Below are positions 18,244 through 24,944 of a stretch of 64,000 nt of DNA, one piece after another. Location of the stretch: assembly GCA_902141825.1 (NCBI GenBank), contig CABFPG010000010.1:1-64000 (forward strand). Direction: 5' to 3'. The notes beneath the pieces are model-generated. The model did not search any database and was not told the DNA's origin. It was given only the letters and a program-made list of their open reading frames with translations. Every line of letters begins with the position of its first letter. Position 1 is the stretch's first letter. The translations under genes and the position numbers were made by a program. This stretch comes from Thalassocella blandensis (GTDB lineage: Bacteria; Pseudomonadota; Gammaproteobacteria; Pseudomonadales; Cellvibrionaceae).

Positions 18244-19590
18244 TTGGCTCGTGAAGTAAAAACCGTCGCCTCGTTAGCGTTGCTTTATGCGTTTCGCATG
18301 ATCGGTCTGTTTATGGTACTGCCAATTTTGGTGGTATATGGTCGTGATTATGCGGGGGCCAGCCCCAAACTGCTGGGCCTGGCGTTAGGCATATACGGTC
18401 TAACGCAAGCGATATTCCAGATTCCATTGGGCCTTTTGTCAGATATCTGGGGACGTAAAATTGTTATTACTTTAGGCTTGGTGGTATTCGCACTGGGAAG
18501 TGTGCTGGCGGCGACGGCGACCTCTATTGAAGGTTTGATCCTGGGGCGTGCACTGCAGGGGGCTGGCGCAATTGCCAGTGCCATAATGGCCATGGTGGCT
18601 GATTTAACTTCAGAGCAAAACCGCACTAAAGCGATGGCGGCAATTGGTGCATCGATTGGTTTGTCGTTTTCAGTTTCGATGATTCTCGGTCCTGTTATTG
18701 CGTCAGTGGCCGGATTGAGCGGTGTATTTTTTCTTGCCGCTATACTCGCGGTGTGTGGAATAGGTATCGTGCTGTTTGTTGTTCCTACTCCGCAGCAGTC
18801 TTCCTCGCATCGTGAAAATGGTGCAATCCCTTCAATCTTTGTCAGTACTATTAAAAATACGCAGTTATTGCGTTTAGATGTGGGCATATTTGCATTGCAT
18901 TGCATTCTTATGGCGAGTTTTGTAGCGATTCCTACTGTACTGGAAAGCAGTTTAGACTTGAGTAAAGGTAAGCACTGGCAAGTGTATTTGCCCGTTTTGC
19001 TTTTGGCATTTATCGCGATGCTGCCATTAATGATTGTGGCGGAGAAAAAACGCAAAGTGAAACCTGTGTTTTTGCTGGCCATTGCCATCGTGGGAGTGAG
19101 TAATTTACTGTTGTCTTTCTCGCTATCCAGTTCCGTGCTGGTTATTGCGTTTGTCTTCAGTTTTTTTGTCGGCTTCAACTTGCTCGAAGCAATGCTGCCA
19201 TCTCTTGTCAGCAAAATATCACCCGCAGGTGCCAAAGGGACCGCGATGGGTATTTATTCCACTAGCCAGTTTTTAGGGGCATTCTGTGGTGGCGTCTTAG
19301 GCGGATTTTTGCTGGAGGATGCTTCCATTGCTTCTGTTTTTCTGGCAACCGCCAGTTTGGCTGGCGTTTGGCTGGCTGTAGCCGGCTCCATGGCGCCGCC
19401 GAAGCACCTTACCAGTCTTTGTTTGCCTGTTGAACAGGGATTCACCGCAGAGCAGGATGTCGCACAGCTTCCAGGTGTGGAAGAGGTCTTATACGTTGTA
19501 GAAGAGTCACTTTTGTATCTAAAAGTTGATAAAGCCAGACTGGATGAGCTCCAGTTGGTCAAATTAACCAATGCAGAAGCCGTGAGTTAA
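18244..19590 (+). CDS. MFS transporter, YajR-like
   Basis: A 448-residue major facilitator protein with about 12 membrane helices. The MFS motif A is present between TM2 and TM3 (G-L-L-S-D-I-W-G-R-K), and the helices end near residue 385. A soluble C-terminal tail of about 60 residues (Q-L-P-G-V-E-E-V-L-Y-V-V-E-E-S-L-L-Y-L-K-V) resembles the ferredoxin-like YAM domain of E. coli YajR (454 residues). The substrate is unknown. The start is TTG with GGAG 7 bases upstream; no ATG or GTG lies nearby at the N-terminus. In many gammaproteobacteria this gene sits between uvrA and ssb, as here. Confidence 0.85.
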   Translation: MAREVKTVASLALLYAFRMIGLFMVLPILVVYGRDYAGASPKLLGLALGIYGLTQAIFQIPLGLLSDIWGRKIVITLGLVVFALGSVLAATATSIEGLILGRALQGAGAIASAIMAMVADLTSEQNRTKAMAAIGASIGLSFSVSMILGPVIASVAGLSGVFFLAAILAVCGIGIVLFVVPTPQQSSSHRENGAIPSIFVSTIKNTQLLRLDVGIFALHCILMASFVAIPTVLESSLDLSKGKHWQVYLPVLLLAFIAMLPLMIVAEKKRKVKPVFLLAIAIVGVSNLLLSFSLSSSVLVIAFVFSFFVGFNLLEAMLPSLVSKISPAGAKGTAMGIYSTSQFLGAFCGGVLGGFLLEDASIASVFLATASLAGVWLAVAGSMAPPKHLTSLCLPVEQGFTAEQDVAQLPGVEEVLYVVEESLLYLKVDKARLDELQLVKLTNAEAVS

Positions 19591-19816
19591 ACGGGCTTGG
19601 CGCCGGATGGTGGTTGGTACTGCTGAGTAAGTGGCTGAGTACGTAGCCAGCTGAGTTGCCATTTGTGCCGGAAGCTCGCATCTGATTTAATCACACCATT
19701 GTGGTATGAGTTTCGATAAACACGCTGTATACAAGCAGATGTTATAGCCGAGATCGATATACCCGAATTGATAGAAAATTGAGTTATATAATTATCCGTA
19801 AGAGAGGAAACCTATT

Positions 19817-20317
19817 GTGGCCAGAGGCATTAATAAAGTTATTTTGATTGGCAATTGTGGCCAAGACCCTGATACCAAGTACACCGCCAGTGGAGCTGCA
19901 GTTACCAATTTAAGTGTTGCGACCTCTGAAAGCTGGAAAGACAAGCAAACCGGCCAGATGCAGGACCGTACCGAATGGCACCGTGTTGTATTTTTTAATC
20001 GCCTGGCAGAAATCGCAGGTGAATATTTGCGTAAAGGCAGCAAAGTCTATATCGAAGGTAAATTGCAAACGCGCAAGTGGCAAGATCAGGGCGGCCAGGA
20101 TCGCTATACCACTGAGATTGTCGCCAATGAATTACAGATGCTGGATTCTCGTGGCGACAATGCTGGTGGCGACAGCGCCGGTTTTGGTGGGCAGCCATCT
20201 CGTCCTGCGCCAGCTGCTCAGCAAAACTATGGTGGGCAACAAAATAATACACCAGCGAACGTATCGCATGCACCGCCACCGGATATGGACAGCTTCGATG
20301 ATGATATTCCGTTCTAA
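19817..20317 (+). CDS. ssb: Single-stranded DNA-binding protein
   Basis: A 166-residue SSB. The N-terminal OB fold (residues 1-110) starts [12 protein letters not shown] and contains the [14 protein letters not shown] segment. A Gly/Gln/Pro-rich linker follows, and the protein ends in the acidic D-D-D-I-P-F tail that recruits partner proteins. It binds ssDNA in replication, recombination and repair. The start is GTG after AGAGGAAACCTATT. A TATAAT -10-like box is at 19787-19792, and a single LexA half site (CTGTATAC) at about 19724, too degenerate to call. Confidence 0.97.
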   Translation: MARGINKVILIGNCGQDPDTKYTASGAAVTNLSVATSESWKDKQTGQMQDRTEWHRVVFFNRLAEIAGEYLRKGSKVYIEGKLQTRKWQDQGGQDRYTTEIVANELQMLDSRGDNAGGDSAGFGGQPSRPAPAAQQNYGGQQNNTPANVSHAPPPDMDSFDDDIPF

Positions 20318-21730
20318 GACAGAGGTTTAACCGCTGTTCATTGTTGGGCGTTGTATCAAAAGCCTTTGCAGCGCTCACACTTCCCGCATTTGAACTGTCC
20401 AGGCCAGTTGTCTGATTGGTTTTGATGGTGCCGACTTAAAATTCGACCTGTCTATTTAAAATCCGACTTAAGTTAATGCCAGCTTAGCTAGAAACCGAAC
20501 CAGCTATACACCGAACCAGCTATACACCGACCTAATACTGGTCTGCTTTTTTTGTGGTCAATTTATTCCTTTCGCCACGCCTTCCAAAGAATGCATCTTC
20601 ACGGTGGACTATACCGAGTATGCTGGTGTTGTTTTTGTTTTTTAAGCCTGATGGTGTTTGCCTGCAAGGGTATTATAGGGTTAATCTCGTGATGACAAAT
20701 AAGCCCTTGCGTATTGGTGATGCACGCCTGGCACGGTGTCTCTTTCTCTTTCTCTTTCTTTATATTTATTTCTCATATTGTTCTTTGGGTTCTTTTTATT
20801 TGGTTTGCTTATTATGTTGGCAGGCGCGATTTTCTCTTCCTGAGTTCTATTGGGAGTTTCTTAATAGAAGTTTCTTAAATTCTGATGTTTGGGAATTTAT
20901 ATTCTTTTGTCGCTAAGCGGATTTACTGCTGTGTTCGTGCTGCAGTGTTTGTCGCGTCGGTATTTGGGGAAGTGCTTTTGGTGACTATAATATTGCGTAA
21001 TGTCATTTCCATTTTGGATGGCGATGTGCATGTTTGTTTTGGTAGTCGATTGTTAATCTTTTGCTCCGTTATTCTTTTTTATTCCTCCCTCTTGCTTTTT
21101 TATCCCATATTCTTGCTTTTTGTTCCATGCTTTTTCCCTTGCTGTTTTTTGCTTTCCGTTCTTGTTTTTTTTGCTTTTCACTTTCTACTTTTTATGCTCT
21201 AAGGCGGGGGCTTAAATTTAATTAAAGCTTATTCGTTATTTATTGCAAATAATTTTTATCAAAAATATTTTTATTAAGAAGGGATCACAAATTTTAATTG
21301 AGTAGTATGTCTGCACGGTGAAATCAAGTTGGATTAATGTGTTGACGTGATTCATCAGAATAATGTCGCTGGATAATGTTTTTATAAGAGGGATATCGGT
21401 TTCCCTGTATTGATTTTTCTTTAAGGTTTTATATTGGGTCAGTTTTTATTTTTTATTTTTGCAGGATTTATGTTCCTTTAATGCAGGTGTGAATTTTTTA
21501 TGAATTATCTGGGAAGGATAAAAAATGAATTTATTTTCACGGTGAAATTAAATTTAGAAAAATAATTTGGCAAGATTGAAAACTTTACACTACTCTAAAA
21601 AAGCCACTTGGATGAGCTGGATAATGATCAAATAAATTTTTTTAATGGCTGTTGTTTGGTTTGTTCTGGATGGAAGAGTTTGCTCATGTTTTCCCTTAAA
21701 GAAATATTTATGTTTAAACAGGATATTACG
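20318..21730. other. Long AT/T-rich non-coding region upstream of fibre cluster
   Basis: 1.4 kb without a convincing gene. It contains a 16-base tandem repeat (20494-20532), a polypyrimidine microsatellite (TCTCTT units at 20739-20760), long T-rich runs (20740-21200), and the word CACGGTG four times in one orientation (20600, 20732, 21314, 21538). The last two copies extend to CACGGTGAAAT. The long frames at 20554-20916 and 20885-21202 are phenylalanine/leucine-rich products of the T-bias and lack ribosome binding sites. The promoter of the downstream cluster must lie here. Confidence 0.55.
20494..20532. repeat. 16-base tandem repeat
   Basis: ACCGAACCAGCTATAC occurs twice directly (20494-20509, 20510-20525) followed by a partial third copy ACCGACC. 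Confidence 0.85.
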
Positions 21731-22060
21731 ATGGTAATGAAAAAAATTGTGTTAGCTATATCTTTATTTTCTTGTCCGGCCTTGTATGCAGCAGATGCTC
21801 CTTCGATAGGTGGCTCTGCAAGTATTAGTGCAGACGTTCAGGGCGCTATTATCAATGCTGGCGCTGGTGCGAGTGGTTTTCAAGGTACCGTTAAGCAGGC
21901 TGTGGCTTCTGTGTTGTCTGGCAGTATTGAAGGCGCTTTACAAACGAATGTTCAAGTTAAAGGGGCTTTGATTAACGTGGGTGCTGGTGCTTCAGGTGCG
22001 AAGATCACCGCTTGTCAAAGTATCGGTACTGTCGGAAGTGACTGTGGTAGTGGCGATTAA
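21731..22060 (+). CDS. Small exported repeat protein, paralogue of the large repeat protein
   Basis: A 109-residue protein from the ATG at 21731 (AGGAT 7 bases upstream). A longer frame upstream to 21608 lacks a site, and the signal peptide M-V-M-K-K-I-V-L-A-I-S...L-Y-A fits this start. The mature part holds two repeat cores (A-I-I-N-A-G-A-G-A-S-G and A-L-I-N-V-G-A-G-A-S-G). It ends C-Q-S-I-G-T-V-G-S-D-C. The cores match repeats in the 828-residue protein at 24945-27431, which also has C-V-S-I-G-N-I-G-V-A-A-D-C near its end. It is likely a minor subunit or nucleator-like partner, by analogy with CsgB, but that is inference. It is the first gene of the cluster. Confidence 0.7.
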   Translation: MVMKKIVLAISLFSCPALYAADAPSIGGSASISADVQGAIINAGAGASGFQGTVKQAVASVLSGSIEGALQTNVQVKGALINVGAGASGAKITACQSIGTVGSDCGSGD

Positions 22061-22072
22061 TGGTGATGGGAT

Positions 22073-22426
22073 ATGTGGAAATACTTGAATAAGGTACTGA
22101 AAACCACGTGTCTTTCATTGTCAGCTGTGTTGTTTGTAAACCCGCTGGTAAGTTTTGGTGATGAAGTTGAGGATAGTATGAATGCCATGATGCTGTCTAT
22201 GAAAGCTAAAACCTTAGTGGGGCATCAAACCACTACCTCTACGCCGGGTAGTCAAACTGAAAGTTTGAGGAGCCGAAGAGGTGGCCCCCAGGTATCGCCT
22301 CACCAGGAAGCGGGATGTGGTGGTGTTGCTATCGGTAATGTGAGGCCTGTTTTAGGTGATCACAGGCAACATAGCACAACGGTTATTATACAGGGACACA
22401 TCTACAATACCGGAAACAATTGCTAA
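22073..22426 (+). CDS. Small exported Cys-containing protein, unknown
   Basis: A 117-residue protein with a signal peptide ending near residue 29 (L-V-S-F-G). The first half of the mature part is Met/Ser/Thr-rich and low in complexity. The C-terminal part reads C-G-G-V-A-I-G-N-V-R-P, then a beta-like T-T-V-I-I-Q-G-H-I-Y-N-T-G-N-N-C, so two cysteines bracket about 35 residues. The I-G-N-[VI] word recurs throughout the large repeat protein of the same cluster, hinting at a related fold or co-assembly. It starts 12 bases after the previous gene. I recognise no named family, and a fibre-accessory role is inferred from position. Confidence 0.6.
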   Translation: MWKYLNKVLKTTCLSLSAVLFVNPLVSFGDEVEDSMNAMMLSMKAKTLVGHQTTTSTPGSQTESLRSRRGGPQVSPHQEAGCGGVAIGNVRPVLGDHRQHSTTVIIQGHIYNTGNNC

Positions 22427-22453
22427 CGTTAATTAATACTTTATTGAGAACGA

Positions 22454-22975
22454 ATGATGAATATGAAAAAAATTATTGCAACAAAAATTATTTGTAGTGC
22501 TGTCGGGGTTGCTTTTTCCATTAATGCTTTTGCATTTACTCCTGAGGCTCGTGGTAATGATCCGCACATGTCTGTTTCTGGCAAGACAATTTCTATGGCG
22601 GTTAAAGCCTTGGGGCACAAAGCAAAGCGATATAAAGATGCCAGCGGTAATCCACATTTCGTTGTAACTGACAAAATAGGCAATGCAAAGGACGTTGCAA
22701 TATTTACTGGAGACTGTGGATCTGCTGGATGTGAAGATGTAATTTTCTATGCAAATATGGGTAAGAAAAAATTGTCTCAAAAGGCTATGAATCAATGGAA
22801 TCATATATCTGCAAAACTTCGCAGCAAAGTGGCGGTGTCATCCAATGGTGAGGTGACACTATCTATGCCGGTAAGTTTTTTGAGTGATGGAGACGTGGAA
22901 AAGTTAGGTTTGGCAGCCGGGATGTTTTTCGCAGAAATAAACATGCTTAGTGCAACCATTGATTCGAAAAAATAA
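22454..22975 (+). CDS. Exported YbjN-domain-like protein
   Basis: A 173-residue protein with a signal peptide (M-K-K-I-I-A-T-K-I-I-C...N-A-F-A-F). The mature part resembles the YbjN family, which has a type III secretion chaperone-like fold: a central C-E-D-V-I-F-Y-A-N segment, then L-S-Q-K-A-M-N-Q-W-N, and a C-terminal V-T-L-S-M-P-V-S-F-L-S-D-G-D-V-E helix-strand unit. YbjN proteins are usually cytoplasmic; an exported version would act in the periplasm. Within this cluster a periplasmic chaperone-like role for fibre subunits is an attractive guess. Of three nearby in-frame ATGs (22454, 22457, 22463) the first is used. Confidence 0.55.
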   Translation: MMNMKKIIATKIICSAVGVAFSINAFAFTPEARGNDPHMSVSGKTISMAVKALGHKAKRYKDASGNPHFVVTDKIGNAKDVAIFTGDCGSAGCEDVIFYANMGKKKLSQKAMNQWNHISAKLRSKVAVSSNGEVTLSMPVSFLSDGDVEKLGLAAGMFFAEINMLSATIDSKK

Positions 22976-22989
22976 CCACTGAGGTAGTT

Positions 22990-23631
22990 ATGACTTTCCA
23001 GCGCTCAATAAAAAGAAGTGTATTGATTTCGTTTTCTGCTCTAATGCTGGGCTGCGCTCAGCACAAAAGTATGGATATGTATAACACAAGCATTCAATCG
23101 GATGTGCCTAACGCAGGGCTTTCCAAAGTGCCCTTAAATGTGGGTGATGTGTTTACTTATGACAATCCTGTTGAGCGTTGGGAGGTTGCAGGAATTGCTG
23201 GCCAAAGTGTGCAGTGGCGTAGCCCGGTAGGCGATTATAAAGGAACCGGGTGGTCGACATTGCTACCAAAATTAAGGTGGTCTAATAGTGCAACAGAAGG
23301 AACTCGTACCTTAGATAACATTGTAGGGTCTTTGCATCCGCTTGAAAAAGGTAAACAAATGAGCTTTATCGAAAACACTGTATATTCCAGGCCTGGGTCA
23401 ACCAGTGCATCACGCTGGAGTTGTGAGGTGGTGGGGCAGGCTACGATTGTTGTGGTTGCAGGTAAGTCTGATACATGGCTTGTTTTGTGTAAAGTTGATG
23501 GCGAGGAACGGGTGTTGTTTAACTATGCAGAGAACATTGGGAATATAGTGCGAGCCATTTATATTAAAAATGACGGGACGCAAGTGGTGAGGCAGCTTAC
23601 GGCATATACGAGAGGGCCGAAAACAAATTAG
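22990..23631 (+). CDS. Lipoprotein of the fibre cluster, unknown function
   Basis: A 213-residue lipoprotein with signal and lipobox A-L-M-L-G-C (Cys22). The mature part is predicted mostly beta, with aromatic-rich stretches such as V-Q-W-R-S-P-V-G-D-Y and G-T-G-W-S-T-L-L-P-K-L-R-W. Two further cysteines lie in W-S-C-E-V-V and L-V-L-C-K-V. No family recognised. It starts 14 bases after the YbjN-like gene with GAGGTAG as ribosome binding site, so it is part of the same transcript. It may be an outer-membrane accessory factor, a guess from location and lipidation. Confidence 0.6.
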   Translation: MTFQRSIKRSVLISFSALMLGCAQHKSMDMYNTSIQSDVPNAGLSKVPLNVGDVFTYDNPVERWEVAGIAGQSVQWRSPVGDYKGTGWSTLLPKLRWSNSATEGTRTLDNIVGSLHPLEKGKQMSFIENTVYSRPGSTSASRWSCEVVGQATIVVVAGKSDTWLVLCKVDGEERVLFNYAENIGNIVRAIYIKNDGTQVVRQLTAYTRGPKTN

Positions 23632-23724
23632 GACAGCTAATGCAGCGTGTAAGCGGTGCTTATTGAGAATACATTTTATTTCGTTCAAACAATCTTCTTT
23701 AATTTTAATACGACCTAATATGCC

Positions 23725-24918
23725 ATGAATTCAAAAATACGATTATTTAAAAGAATTTTGCTTTCGATATTAATGATGATAATGACGGCCTGCTCATTAC
23801 ATGCGCCAAAAGTGCCTGAAGATGTCAAAGCGAAATATACGTCGAACCTCCCCAAAGCCACAGTGACCAATTTTAATGAGGCGGTGGCCTGCATGGATGA
23901 TCTAATGCTGGCTAGTAAAGTAGCGCCTATTTATATTTCATCGCAAGGCCTCACAAATTACACCTCAGATCACACGATTTCTCAGGGGGGTATCGAGATG
24001 TTAATTACCACCCTGTCTAAAATGTCGATCAGAAGTAATGCGGTTCGGTTTGTTTCTTACAATTCAGATATCGCCAATATGATGACATTACAGGGCGTAC
24101 ATCCAAATAGAGCAAGTTTTAAAGTGCCGGATTATTTTATTCGCGGAGGGATAACTGCGCATAATAAATCTTTGTGGAGCGGACAGCGAGGTGCGGGTGC
24201 GTCAGTCGAATTTGAAGAGCCGGATATTATTGACAGTGGTACTTTCTTTACTTTGCGTGGACAAGAGGATGCGACGACCAGTTATTCCATGAGCTCTTCT
24301 TATGGCACTCTAACGATTGATATGAGCGCCGGTTTTATTTCTAATTTACAGATTGTGCCGGGGGTCGCGTCTTCAAATACGTTAGCGCTGGAAAATAGAA
24401 AAGGTAAGGCGGTGTCTGCTGATTTAGGGGTGGGGGATTTAGGTCTGAGTTATTCCTTGTCCAGCAACAAAACGTTTGACTACAACACGGTCTATCGCTC
24501 ACTGGTTCAAGTGGGGGTTATCGAAATTATTGGCAAACTGCAAAATGTACCTTACTGGCGATGCCTGGCAAATGCCGGATCGGTGGAGTATAGAGATGAA
24601 CAGTTGTTAAAAAAATATATAGAGCTTGAGTTGCATAAACCTGAGGCGCTTATAGAAACGGCTCAAATAGCGTTGACTGAACTGTCTTATTACTCTGGTG
24701 AAATCAACAGCCAGCTAAATGACGAAACTAAAATGGCATTGCAGGCTTATCAACAACAGATGGGGTTAATGGCTACGGGAATAATAAACTTTGAAACTTA
24801 TCGTATGATGAATTTATACCAGCCTACACGAGAGGAAAAAAGTTTATATTGGTGGAAGTCTGCTTTGAATACGCCGGATGTGGTTCCTCAAGCAGAAACG
24901 AAAGCCGGTAAAAAATAA
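23725..24918 (+). CDS. CsgG/HfaB-like outer-membrane lipoprotein with peptidoglycan-binding tail
   Basis: A 397-residue lipoprotein (I-M-T-A-C, Cys23). Residues about 45-300 follow the order of CsgG-type secretion channels: an early segment with G-G-I-E-M-L-I-T-T-L-S like CsgG's 'A-T-A-M-L-V-T-A-L', then P-D-Y-F-I-R-G-G-I-T-A, alternating hydrophobic strands (T-L-T-I-D-M-S-A-G-F-I), and N-T-V-Y-R-S-L-V-Q-V-G-V-I-E-I-I-G-K-L near the end. Residues about 305-370 match a PG_binding_1 domain (L-T-E-L-S-Y-Y-S-G-E-I-N; A-L-Q-A-Y-Q-Q-Q-M-G-L-M-A-T-G). CsgG and HfaB export amyloid or holdfast-anchor subunits. The added wall-binding domain is not part of classical CsgG. The match is by pattern only and distant. 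Confidence 0.55.
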   Translation: MNSKIRLFKRILLSILMMIMTACSLHAPKVPEDVKAKYTSNLPKATVTNFNEAVACMDDLMLASKVAPIYISSQGLTNYTSDHTISQGGIEMLITTLSKMSIRSNAVRFVSYNSDIANMMTLQGVHPNRASFKVPDYFIRGGITAHNKSLWSGQRGAGASVEFEEPDIIDSGTFFTLRGQEDATTSYSMSSSYGTLTIDMSAGFISNLQIVPGVASSNTLALENRKGKAVSADLGVGDLGLSYSLSSNKTFDYNTVYRSLVQVGVIEIIGKLQNVPYWRCLANAGSVEYRDEQLLKKYIELELHKPEALIETAQIALTELSYYSGEINSQLNDETKMALQAYQQQMGLMATGIINFETYRMMNLYQPTREEKSLYWWKSALNTPDVVPQAETKAGKK

Positions 24919-24944
24919 CACCATGACATGGGTTTGACAGCGAT

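Noticed and set aside
19720-19740. LexA box before ssb
   Set aside because: Only one half site; the second CAG is at the wrong spacing.
20554-21202. Two overlapping frames of 120 and 105 codons
   Set aside because: Phe/Leu/Cys-rich products caused by T-rich DNA; no ribosome binding sites and no domain.
21525-21545. Six-codon leader peptide with AAGGAT upstream
   Set aside because: A good ribosome binding site, but too short to support; no regulatory codons or adjacent attenuator hairpin seen.
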